From assembly GCF_014268885.2 (NCBI RefSeq), contig NZ_CP077095.1, positions 5,284,001 through 5,348,000 of the forward strand: a stretch of DNA of 64,000 bases, in the 5' to 3' direction. Position 1 is the stretch's first letter. The number at the start of each line of letters is the position of its first letter. This document shows, in pieces, positions 43,562 through 50,539 of this stretch. The translations under genes and the position numbers were made by a program. The notes under the pieces were generated by a model. That model did not search any database. It saw only the letters and a program-made list of their open reading frames with translations, and was not told where the DNA came from. This stretch comes from Pseudomonas xantholysinigenes (GTDB lineage: Bacteria; Pseudomonadota; Gammaproteobacteria; Pseudomonadales; Pseudomonadaceae).

Positions 43562-44217
43562 GCATGGGCCCAGCGCCGCTCCAGCACACGCGAGGCGGCG
43601 GACAGCGGATAGCAGACGAAGAAGAAGAACAGGAACAACACGCCATAGATCAGCACCGACTCGTAGGTGCGCTCGATGATTTGCTGGCCGGCCTTGATCA
43701 CCTCGACCACGCCGATCAGCACTGCCAGCGAGCTGGTCTTGACGATGCGCGTGTAGATGTTGATGGTCGGTGGAGTCATGCGCTTGAGCGCCTGGGGCAG
43801 CAGCACGTAGCCATACAGCTGCCAGCCGGACAGGCCGATCGACAGCCCGGCTTCGCGCTGGCCCCGGGGCAGCGAGCGTAACGCGCCGCGCACCACCTCG
43901 CCGACCTCGCTGGCGCCCCATAGCCCCAGCACCAGCACCGCGCACCAGAAGCTGGGGATGCTCAGGCCAAAGAAGATCGGCAGGCCGAAGAACACCAGGT
44001 ACAGCCAGACCAGCACCGGGATAGCCCGGAACAGCTCCAGGTACACCTGCAACAAGACATTCAGCAGTCGGTTGCCAAGGCTCGCCAGCACCCCGTAGAG
44101 CACGCCGCCCAGGGTCGCGAAGACGATGCCCAGGGCCGAGATCGCCAGGGTCTGCGCGGCGCCGGCCGCCAGTTGTGGCAGCGACACCTGCAACAGCTCA
44201 AATGCCGAACTGGCCAT
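43558..44217 (-). CDS. polar amino acid ABC transporter permease 2
   Basis: HisM/GlnP-type inner-membrane permease of 219 residues. Features are ISALGIVFATLGGVLYG, LELFRAIPVLVWLYLVFFGLP, the EAA loop GQREAGLSIGLSGWQLYGYVLLPQALK (split here by no break) near residue 130, and a C-terminal helix. Starts 20 bases inside the end of permease 1, so overlapping genes encode the heterodimeric channel. Confidence 0.9.
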   Translation of the reverse strand: MASSAFELLQVSLPQLAAGAAQTLAISALGIVFATLGGVLYGVLASLGNRLLNVLLQVYLELFRAIPVLVWLYLVFFGLPIFFGLSIPSFWCAVLVLGLWGASEVGEVVRGALRSLPRGQREAGLSIGLSGWQLYGYVLLPQALKRMTPPTINIYTRIVKTSSLAVLIGVVEVIKAGQQIIERTYESVLIYGVLFLFFFFVCYPLSAASRVLERRWAHA

Positions 44218-44863
44218 GTTGCAGCCTCCGTTCCAGGTAGCGCAGCAGCAGCGACAGCGGCAGGAAGATCAGCACGCACAGCAGGGTCAGCACGGCGAGC
44301 ATCTCGTAGGTCTTGTAGTACAGGGCGATGTAGTTCTTGGTGGTGTAGAGGATCTCCGGCACCGCCACCGCCGAGACCACGGTGGTCTCCTTGAGCAGGA
44401 ACACGAAATTGGCGAACAGCGCCGGCAGGCTGAGGATCCCTGCCTGGGGCAGGATCACATGGCGCAGCAACTGGCCTTCGGACAGGCCGATGGAACGCCC
44501 CGACTCCAGTTGCGCCCGTGGCACCGCCTCGACCCCGGCGCGCAGCACCTCGGTGAGGTAAGCACCGCCCATGAAAGTCATGGTGATGATCGCGGCGCTG
44601 AAACCTGAGACTTTCAGCCCCAGGCTCGGTAGAGCGAAATAGACGAAGAACAGCTGGATCAGCAACGGCGTGTTGCGCGCCAGCTCCACATAGCCTTTGA
44701 CCAGCCGCCACAGGTACGGGATGCGCAGCACCAGCAAGGTGGCGTTGACCAGGGCCACCAGCAGCGAAGTGGCAATGGCGATCAGCCCGACCTGCAGGGT
44801 CACGCCCACGGCCTTGAGGAAGGCCGGTAGGGTGCTGAGCATGAAAGCGGTGTCGAAGCTCAT
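44198..44863 (-). CDS. polar amino acid ABC transporter permease 1
   Basis: HisQ/GlnP-type permease of 221 residues with VTLQVGLIAIATSLLVALVN, ELARNTPLLIQLFFVYFALP and the EAA loop LESGRSIGLSEGQLLRHVILP near residue 140. It is first in the four-gene importer operon. The 290 bases upstream, up to the oppositely oriented small ORF, hold an AT-rich dyad (44991-45018) that may control it. Confidence 0.9.
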   Translation of the reverse strand: MSFDTAFMLSTLPAFLKAVGVTLQVGLIAIATSLLVALVNATLLVLRIPYLWRLVKGYVELARNTPLLIQLFFVYFALPSLGLKVSGFSAAIITMTFMGGAYLTEVLRAGVEAVPRAQLESGRSIGLSEGQLLRHVILPQAGILSLPALFANFVFLLKETTVVSAVAVPEILYTTKNYIALYYKTYEMLAVLTLLCVLIFLPLSLLLRYLERRLQHGQFGI

Positions 44864-44990
44864 GCTGGGCGCCTCGACAGAAGATTACGGGGGTACGGCA
44901 TTGGGGTACGTCCAGGGTCGGCACGAGGGTCGCTCGGCGTCTGTCAGAAGAGATGGCGTTGTGCCGGTAAGCACGTAGCGCTGACTTTAC

Positions 44991-45018
44991 GGGTATAAAA
45001 AACTTTTTATAAATACCC
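44991..45018. promoter_or_regulatory. AT-rich dyad between importer operon and small ORF
   Basis: GGGTATAAAAA-AC-TTTTTATAAATACCC-type symmetry (outer arms GGGTAT/ATACCC, inner TATAAAAA/TTTTTATA) sits about 130 bases upstream of the importer and 136 bases upstream of the small ORF. It is followed by ATATCG/CGATAT repeats. Candidate operator for a sulfur or amino acid regulator; no factor can be named from sequence. Confidence 0.45.
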
Positions 45019-45153
45019 ATATCGCATATCGATATCCCTGGCGGGGCTAACGGTAAAAATCGCTCATCGTGTCGGGATCTTTCAGCAGGATTGCCCCTCA
45101 AAAGGGCTTCACCTCCTGTCTTGCATGGCCATTCCCCTACAAGGACGACAACG

Positions 45154-45234
45154 ATGAACAGCCCTTGCTCGCCGACCTCGAACGAACAGCTTCTCTGGCT
45201 CCTGGCCCTGCGCCGGGCGCTGGCCAACGCGTAG
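45154..45234 (+). CDS. putative 26-residue small protein or leader peptide
   Basis: A small ORF starting MNSPCSPTSNEQ and ending LLALRRALANA, too short for usual gene calling. Support: AAGGA 8 bases before the ATG, an immediately following hairpin (45235-45253) and a strong terminator (45258-45289), and its own upstream AT-rich region. The second half is a Leu-rich amphipathic segment. It contains one Cys and no Cys or Met run, so a simple attenuation leader is not obvious. It may be a functional small protein in a sulfur-related locus; function unknown. Confidence 0.5.
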   Translation: MNSPCSPTSNEQLLWLLALRRALANA

Positions 45235-45253
45235 GCGCCAGGCTTTCTGGCGC
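45235..45253 (+). other. hairpin abutting the small ORF stop codon
   Basis: GCGCCAG-GCTTT-CTGGCGC is a perfect 7-bp stem starting at the base after the TAG stop. Confidence 0.6.
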
Positions 45254-45257
45254 AAAC

Positions 45258-45289
45258 GAAAACGCCGACGCAAATGCGTCGGCGTTTTC
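45258..45289. terminator. bidirectional rho-independent terminator
   Basis: GAAAACGCCGACGC-AAAT-GCGTCGGCGTTTTC is a perfect 14-bp stem with A and T tracts on both sides, between the small ORF (plus) and metQ (minus). Confidence 0.9.
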
Positions 45290-45315
45290 ATGTCAGGTCT
45301 GGCCAGTGCCGCGTA

Positions 45316-46101
45316 TCAGAACGCCGGCAATACCGCGCCTTGGTATTTCTTCTCGATGAATGCCTTCACTTCCGGGCTGGTCAGGGCCTTGGCCAGTTTC
45401 TGGATGGCGTCGCTGTCCTTGTTGTCCGGGCGGGCCACCAGGAAGTTCACATACGGCGAATCGCTGCCTTCGATCACCAGGGCGTCCTTGGCTGGGTTCA
45501 GGCCGGCTTCCAGGGCGTAGTTGGTGTTGATCATGTCCAGGTCGACCTGGTCCAGCACGCGCGGCAGCATGGCCGACTCGAGCTCCTTGAACTTGAGCTT
45601 CTTCGGGTTCTCGGCGATGTCCTTGGGCGTGGCCAGGGCGTTCTTCGGATCTTTCAGGGTGATCAGCCCAGCCTTTTGCAGCAGGAGCAGCGCGCGGCCG
45701 CTGTTGCTGCCTTCGTTGGGGATGGCGACGGTGGCGCCGTCCTTCAGCTCGCTCAGGTTCTTCACCTTCTTCGAGTAGCCGCCGAAGGGTTCGACATGCA
45801 CACCGACCACGGTCTCCAGGTGCGTGCCCTTGCCTTCGTTGAAGTTCTTCAGGTACGGCAGGGTCTGGAAGTAGTTGGCGTCCAGACGCTTCTGGTCGAC
45901 CTGCACGTTGGGCTGGACATAGTCGGTGAAGACCTTGATCTGCAGGTCCACGCCTTCCTTGGCCAGGGTCGGCTTGATCAGTTCGAGGATTTCAGCGTGC
46001 GGTACAGGTGTGGCGGCGACCACCAGTTTCTCGGCGGCATTGGCCAGGCCGGCGAACGACAGGGCGGCGGCCAGGGCGGTGGTCAGCAGGGTCTTTTTCA
46101 T
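45316..46101 (-). CDS. metQ: D-methionine-type ABC transporter binding protein (MetQ/NlpA family)
   Basis: Periplasmic binding protein of 261 residues. A signal peptide (about 1-22, ANA-AEK) without a lipobox precedes the NlpA domain with VAATPVPHAEILELIKP, VFTDYVQPN and ELESAMLPRVLDQVDLDMINTNYALEAGL. It should bind methionine or a related sulfur compound. No metN/metI genes accompany it in this window, so it must work with a system elsewhere. The ATG at 46101 opens a typical Lys-Lys signal peptide. Upstream lie two TTATTCC copies 32 bases apart. Confidence 0.88.
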   Translation of the reverse strand: MKKTLLTTALAAALSFAGLANAAEKLVVAATPVPHAEILELIKPTLAKEGVDLQIKVFTDYVQPNVQVDQKRLDANYFQTLPYLKNFNEGKGTHLETVVGVHVEPFGGYSKKVKNLSELKDGATVAIPNEGSNSGRALLLLQKAGLITLKDPKNALATPKDIAENPKKLKFKELESAMLPRVLDQVDLDMINTNYALEAGLNPAKDALVIEGSDSPYVNFLVARPDNKDSDAIQKLAKALTSPEVKAFIEKKYQGAVLPAF

Positions 46102-46193
46102 GGTGATCCTTGTTATCAAGCTGGGCCATCGCAGATGGCGAGTCGGATGCCCATCCGTTCGGGTGGGCGTGAGGCCGACGATACCGGGATTTT

Positions 46194-46232
46194 TTATTCC
46201 GTAACAATATCTTTTGATTAGCTTCTTATTCC
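46194..46232 (-). promoter_or_regulatory. candidate sulfur-control region upstream of metQ
   Basis: TTATTCC occurs at 46194-46200 and 46226-46232. The second is part of TAGCTTCTTATTCC (46219-46232), whose exact reverse complement is found upstream of the hydrolase gene at 47939-47952. The AT-rich context suits a LysR-type (CysB-like) or sigma-54 related site; the factor is unknown. Confidence 0.45.
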
Positions 46233-46282
46233 AAAAACAAATGGCCATTACGGCCTTTGGTCATGAGCGCCTGTCCACTGCT

Positions 46283-47230
46283 CTAGACCGTGGCTTGGCC
46301 AAGTTTCGCCAGGTTTTGCGCAAGCAACTGGCGCAGGGTATCGAGGGTCTGCACCTCGCCACTGCTGCCCAGTTGCGCCAGTTGGCGGGCCAGACTGGCC
46401 AAGGGCGTGACATCCGGCAGGTCGAGGTGCTCGGGGAGGATTTCCTCACCGTCACTGACCAGCAGGGCAAAGTGAATGACGTTCTCCAGTTCACGGGTGT
46501 TGCCAGGCCAGGCATGGGCCTCGAGCGCCTGCTGGGCGGCCTCGCTGATCAGCGCCACGGGGCGGTCCAGGCGCAGGCTGTAGATGCCGACGAAGTATTC
46601 GGCCAGGGGCAGGATGTCACCGATACGTTCGCGCAACGCTGGCAGGGCCAGCTCACCTTCGTGCAGGTAGTGGTAAAGCCGCTCGTTGAAGCGCCCGGCT
46701 TGTACCGCCCTGGCCAGGTCGATGCTGGAGGCGGCCACCAGGCGCACGTCCACCGGCTGCGGGTGCGCGGCCCCCACCCGGGTGACCTCGCGGTTTTCCA
46801 GCGCGGCCAGCAGCTTGGCCTGGATCGCCAGTGGTAAATCAGCGATCTCGTCCAGGTACAGCGTGCCGCCATTGGCCGAGCCGAACCAGCCGGCCCGGCT
46901 GCTGGCGGTGCCGCCCTGGCTGCCGGCGCTGTAGCCGAACAGTTCGGCATCGGCATAGGTCGGGCTGATCGCCGCGCAGTTGACCGAGACGAACAACCCG
47001 CCACGGTCGCTGGCACGGTGGATCTGCCGCGCCAGCAACTCCTTGCCGGTACCGGTCTCGCCACGGATCAGCACCGGCAGCGCCTGCGGCGCCAGGCGCT
47101 CGAGGGCCCGGCGCAACGCCTGCGAACGCGGGTCGACGAACACCAAGGCCTTGGCGCGGATGCTCAGCGGGCTCTTGTCCAGTTCGGGGAAGGTCAGCAG
47201 CGGCTGGCCGAAGGGGCTGTGAAAAGTCAT
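46283..47230 (-). CDS. sigma-54-activator-like AAA+ protein, degenerate (SfnR-like)
   Basis: AAA+ domain protein of 315 residues resembling sigma-54 enhancer-binding proteins such as SfnR. Walker A GETGTGKE (57-64) and Walker B LYLDE (124-128) are intact and WPGNTRELEN (sensor II) is present. However, the sigma-54-contact GAFTGA loop reads GSQGGT (103-108), the two arginine-finger positions read Asn182 and Tyr188 (FNERLYHYL), and no Fis-type helix-turn-helix follows residue 270. It lacks a receiver domain too. It lies between metQ and a hydrolase gene on the same strand. It may no longer activate sigma-54 and could act as a partner or antagonist (inference). Confidence 0.82.
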   Translation of the reverse strand: MTFHSPFGQPLLTFPELDKSPLSIRAKALVFVDPRSQALRRALERLAPQALPVLIRGETGTGKELLARQIHRASDRGGLFVSVNCAAISPTYADAELFGYSAGSQGGTASSRAGWFGSANGGTLYLDEIADLPLAIQAKLLAALENREVTRVGAAHPQPVDVRLVAASSIDLARAVQAGRFNERLYHYLHEGELALPALRERIGDILPLAEYFVGIYSLRLDRPVALISEAAQQALEAHAWPGNTRELENVIHFALLVSDGEEILPEHLDLPDVTPLASLARQLAQLGSSGEVQTLDTLRQLLAQNLAKLGQATV

Positions 47231-47293
47231 GCAATGCTCCCGCCCCGGCCATGGCGTGCCGGGGAATCAGCTGGTTCGAAAAACACCGGCGAC

Positions 47294-47875
47294 TCAGGCG
47301 CGGCGCAGGGCGCGCTGGTCGACTCGGGCCTGCAGGCGATAGAGGTAGGCAAAGCCTTGCTCCCAGCGCTCATGGCCGGACTTGACGTTGATATGCCCGG
47401 CGTTGGCCAGCAGCCCGGCCTCGGCGCCCCAGGCGCGAGCCAGGTACAGGGCGCGTGGCACGCTCACCGCTGGGTCGTTGTCGGAGCTGACCACCTGGCT
47501 GGGGAACGGCAAGGCCTGCAACGGGATCGGCGCGAAGTTGCGCAAGGCCGGCGCGCAGGTCGGCCGCTCAACATCCGCCGGCGCCACCAGCAGAGCGCCA
47601 CGCACCTGGCGCAGCCGTTGCGGGCTGGCCTGGGCGGCCCAGTGGGCGACGGTGATGCAGCCCAGGCTATGGGCGATGAGAATCACCGGCGAGCGCTCGG
47701 CGGCAATGGCCTGCTCCAGCGCCTGCACCCAGTCGCGGCGCTGCGGGGTCAACCAGTCTTGCTGCTCGACCCGGGCGCTGTTGGGCAGGCTGCGTTGCCA
47801 GTGACTCTGCCAATGGTTGTCTGGCGATCCTTGCCAGCCCGGCACAATCAGGTAACGAATCGACTCATTGCGCAT
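47294..47875 (-). CDS. RBBP9/YdeN-family alpha/beta hydrolase
   Basis: Small serine hydrolase of 193 residues. It has YLIVPGWQGSPDNHWQSHW at the N-terminus, the nucleophile motif AHSLGC (Ser near residue 70), an Asp in VSSDNDPAVS and the catalytic His in NAGHINVKSGH. The natural substrate is unknown. GGAGG lies 7 bases before the ATG at 47875. It is the first gene of a same-strand run with the degenerate activator and metQ; a 14-mer shared with the metQ upstream region occurs about 64 bases upstream. Confidence 0.88.
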   Translation of the reverse strand: MRNESIRYLIVPGWQGSPDNHWQSHWQRSLPNSARVEQQDWLTPQRRDWVQALEQAIAAERSPVILIAHSLGCITVAHWAAQASPQRLRQVRGALLVAPADVERPTCAPALRNFAPIPLQALPFPSQVVSSDNDPAVSVPRALYLARAWGAEAGLLANAGHINVKSGHERWEQGFAYLYRLQARVDQRALRRA

Positions 47876-47938
47876 GGGGACGCCTCCGGAAGTTTGCGTG
47901 CTTGGCTGCAAGTATAGGGAGGGGGTTATATTCGTAAA

Positions 47939-47952
47939 GGAATAAGAAGCTA
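47939..47952 (+). promoter_or_regulatory. 14-mer shared with metQ upstream region
   Basis: GGAATAAGAAGCTA is the exact reverse complement of 46219-46232, within an AT-rich stretch ahead of the hydrolase gene. Confidence 0.45.
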
Positions 47953-48016
47953 TTTATTAATAACCAAAATCATATTAAAGCAACTGTCTTGCACAGTGTT
48001 AAGCCCCACGCTTCCC

Positions 48017-48137
48017 CCTGTAGGAGCGGCCTCGTGTCGCGAAAGGGCTGCGAAGCGGCCCCGGCGATCTGTGCATAAACACTGAAATCCTGGGGCTGCT
48101 CCGCAGCCCTTTCGCGACACGAGGCCGCTCCTACAGG
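48017..48137. repeat. long REP inverted pair (family 2)
   Basis: The left arm (48017-about 48062, CCTGTAGGAGCGGCC then TCGTGTCGCGAAAGGGCTGCG) is inverted in the right arm (about 48090-48137). This fills most of the gap of about 350 bases between exbD and the hydrolase gene; the rest (47953-48016) shows nothing recognisable. Confidence 0.85.
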
Positions 48138-48229
48138 AGAGAGGGGATTCCTGATCATTGATAAAAAAAGGGCCATCCCCTGCCAAGGAAAATGGCCCCT
48201 AAGCACTTGCCTGAAGAGGGTATCGCCGG

Positions 48230-48631
48230 TCAGCGCGCGGTGATCACCGCCAGCTTGCTGATCCCGGCCCGTTCGATGGCCGCCATCGCCCGCGCGACCT
48301 CGCCGTAGTTCACACCATCATCGGCCTGCAGCTGCACCCGCAGCTCGGCGTCCCTGTCCTTGGCAGCCTTGAGATTGCTCTCCAGCAGGTCCGGCTGGAT
48401 TTCGTCCTTGTTGATGAACAGCTTGCCGCTGCCATCGATGCTCACCACCAACGGATCCTTCTGCTCGACCGGGGCCACGGCCTCGGTCTTGGGCAGGTTG
48501 ATGGGAATGGCGTTGGTCAGCAGCGGCGCGGTGACGATGAACACCACCAGCAGCACCAGCATGACGTCCACCAAGGGCGTGACGTTGATTTCACTCAACA
48601 CTTCGTCGCTGTCCTGGGTCGAGAAAGCCAT
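48230..48631 (-). CDS. exbD: TonB-system biopolymer transport protein ExbD
   Basis: Inner-membrane protein of 133 residues with one transmembrane helix (about 20-40) carrying the proton-path Asp22 in PLVDVMLVLLVVF, and a periplasmic domain. Works with ExbB to energise TonB. It starts 1 base after exbB ends, with GGAGG at the junction. The protein is last in a tonB-exbB-exbD operon. Confidence 0.95.
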   Translation of the reverse strand: MAFSTQDSDEVLSEINVTPLVDVMLVLLVVFIVTAPLLTNAIPINLPKTEAVAPVEQKDPLVVSIDGSGKLFINKDEIQPDLLESNLKAAKDRDAELRVQLQADDGVNYGEVARAMAAIERAGISKLAVITAR

Positions 48632-48632
48632 G

Positions 48633-49355
48633 TCAGGAGGCCTCCTTCACCGGCTGGGTGAAACCGGCCTGGGCCTTGTGCGCCGTCGGGTGCACCAGCA
48701 CGCGGAAGGCACTCTTCTGCGCCAGGCTGTAGAAGTCGTGGGCGAAGTCGTCGAGGTCGGCGGCGGTCAGCTTGAGGCGCCGCAGGAAGTAGTTGTAGAC
48801 CAGCACCGCCGGCACCGCGACGGCGATCCCCACGCCAGTGGCGACCAACGCCGCGCCGATCGGCCCGGCCACGGTTTCCAGGCTCGCCGAGCCGGCCGCG
48901 CTGATGCCCTTGAGCGCTTCCATGATGCCCCACACCGTGCCGAACAGGCCGATGAAAGGGGAAGTGCTGCCGATACTGGCGACCACCGCCAGGCCAGTTT
49001 CCAGCGAGCGCCGCTCGCGCACGATCTGCTGGCGCAGGGCGCGCTCCAGGCGGTCTTGGTGATTGATCGCATGGCTCAGGTCATTGGCCTGGCCCGGTTC
49101 GCCCACGGCAATGGCGGCATAACCAGCCTGGGCGACGCGGGCGGCCGGGCCGGGGCGTTCGTGGCTGAGCTCGGCGGCCGAGTCCAGGCTCGAGGCTGCC
49201 CAGAACTGTTGGTGGAAGCGCTTGTCCTGATTCTTCAAGCGCACGAACTGCACGACCTTGACCAGGGCCAGGGCCCAGGTGGCGACGGAAAAACCAACCA
49301 GCAGCCAGATGACTGCGCTTTCTACGGATTCGAGGGGGGATGCCAGCAGGCTCAT
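48633..49355 (-). CDS. exbB: TonB-system biopolymer transport protein ExbB
   Basis: MotA/TolQ/ExbB-family proton channel of 240 residues with three transmembrane helices (about 12-32, 130-155, 172-195), including FIGLFGTVWGIMEALKGIS and the third helix VGIAVAVPAVLVYNYF. AGGAAGACATCACC precedes the ATG. It lies 30 bases downstream of tonB. Confidence 0.95.
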   Translation of the reverse strand: MSLLASPLESVESAVIWLLVGFSVATWALALVKVVQFVRLKNQDKRFHQQFWAASSLDSAAELSHERPGPAARVAQAGYAAIAVGEPGQANDLSHAINHQDRLERALRQQIVRERRSLETGLAVVASIGSTSPFIGLFGTVWGIMEALKGISAAGSASLETVAGPIGAALVATGVGIAVAVPAVLVYNYFLRRLKLTAADLDDFAHDFYSLAQKSAFRVLVHPTAHKAQAGFTQPVKEAS

Positions 49356-49385
49356 GGTGATGTCTTCCTGTGTTCTGCGAAAAAG

Positions 49386-50171
49386 TTAGCGAAGCTTGAA
49401 ATCGATCGGCACGCTGACCCAGCCCGCCTGGGCCACGTCGCCCTGCTTGGCGGGGACGAAGCTCCAGCGCTTGACCGCGGCCAGCGCGGCCTCGTCCAGG
49501 GCCGGGCGGCCACTGCTCTGCTGGATCTGGATCTGCCCCGGCTTGCCGCTGGGCAGCACCTCGACACGCAGCAGCACGGTGCCTTCCCAACCCCGGCGCA
49601 GGGCCATCTGCGGGTATTCCGGTGCCGGGTTCTTCAGGTACGCGGCATTGGCCGACGGCGGCGTCACTGGCGCCGGCGCGGGTGGCGCCGCTGCGGCCAC
49701 TGGTGGCGCGGGCGGCGCCGGGGCCGGCTTGGGCTCGGGCTTGGGTTCTGGCTTGGGCCTGGCCACCGGTTTGGGTAGCGGTTTGGGCTTGGGCTTGGGT
49801 TTGGCGGCCAGTTCATCGATCACCGGCGGTGGCGGTTCGACCACCGGTGGTGCCGGGGCGGGTGGCGGCGGCTCGACCACTGGTGGCGCGGGTGCGGCGA
49901 ATTCGATGGTCATCGGTGGGATCTGCGGCGGCACCACCGGCAGCGCCGGGGTCGGTGCCTGGCTGACCCAGTAGGCCGCGGCGCCATGCAAGGCCAGCAC
50001 CAGCAGGCCCAGGGCCAGCTTGTCGCGGCGCTTGAGGCCACTGACCGGGGTGCGCTGCAGGCGCAGTTGGCCAAGCGGCAGGCGCAGCGTGCGTCCGAGC
50101 TCGACCAGGTCGCCCGCTGCCGGACGCCATGGCTGGTCGTAGGCCCTGACGGCCGTCTGGACATTACCCAT
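49386..50171 (-). CDS. tonB: energy transducer TonB (TonB2-like)
   Basis: TonB of 261 residues. It has an unusually long cytoplasmic N-terminus (about 48 residues), a membrane helix (about 50-68, LALGLLVLALHGAAAYWVS), a Pro-rich periplasmic linker (about 75-165 with PKPKPKP runs), and the C-terminal TonB domain (about 180-261, PEYPQMALRRGWEGTVLLRVEV). The order tonB-exbB-exbD is as in P. aeruginosa tonB2-exbB1-exbD1 rather than exbB-exbD-tonB. It could energise the siderophore receptor encoded at 1.7 kb. CAGGAG precedes the ATG. Confidence 0.94.
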   Translation of the reverse strand: MGNVQTAVRAYDQPWRPAAGDLVELGRTLRLPLGQLRLQRTPVSGLKRRDKLALGLLVLALHGAAAYWVSQAPTPALPVVPPQIPPMTIEFAAPAPPVVEPPPPAPAPPVVEPPPPVIDELAAKPKPKPKPLPKPVARPKPEPKPEPKPAPAPPAPPVAAAAPPAPAPVTPPSANAAYLKNPAPEYPQMALRRGWEGTVLLRVEVLPSGKPGQIQIQQSSGRPALDEAALAAVKRWSFVPAKQGDVAQAGWVSVPIDFKLR

Positions 50172-50407
50172 TGCTCAAACTCCTGGGGTCTCGATTCAGG
50201 TGTGTGGCTGAATCATCGGGGCCAGAGACTTAGGTCATAAAGTAATGTTTGAAGTTAAAGTTAGATCCTTTGGGAATATTTGATTTGAGCGCTTGGCTCT
50301 AGGCCGCAGGTTTCGCGGGGTGTGGCGTCAGAGCGTTTGGATGATGCTTTACCGGCATATTAAATATTCGCGCAAGGCATCAAATTCTCGCGAGGACGGC
50401 GCCCTTG
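50172..50407. other. tonB upstream region
   Basis: AT-rich non-coding DNA (for example GTTTGAAGTTAAAGTTAGATC and ATATTAAATATTCGC) that must contain the tonB promoter. I see no convincing Fur box. Confidence 0.3.
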
Positions 50408-50477
50408 TTCGCGGGTAAACCCGCTCCCACAGGTGTGGTGCCGGCGCGTTCCCTGTGGGAGCGGGTTTACCCGCGAA
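50408..50477. repeat. REP inverted pair (family 1)
   Basis: Perfect 26-base arms, TTCGCGGGTAAACCCG...CACAGG (50408-50433) and its inverse (50452-50477). Confidence 0.88.
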
Positions 50478-50497
50478 GACGATGGCGCAGGCAATAA

Positions 50498-50523
50498 AAA
50501 ACCCGGGACCATGCCCGGGTTTT
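50498..50523 (-). terminator. rho-independent terminator of the cysA operon
   Basis: AAAACCCGGG-ACCATG-CCCGGGTTTT, a perfect 10-bp stem, 16 bases beyond the cysA stop. Confidence 0.85.
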
Positions 50524-50539
50524 CATCACAAGCGGCGGC

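Noticed and set aside
43558..45227. Possible gene 44061-45227 (388 codons, minus) spanning the permeases
   Set aside because: It overlaps both permease genes in another frame and continues into the promoter region and the small-ORF locus; there is no domain.
45316..47875. Complete metNIQ methionine importer
   Set aside because: Only a metQ-type gene is present; the neighbours are an AAA+ protein and a hydrolase, not an ATPase and permease of the Met type.
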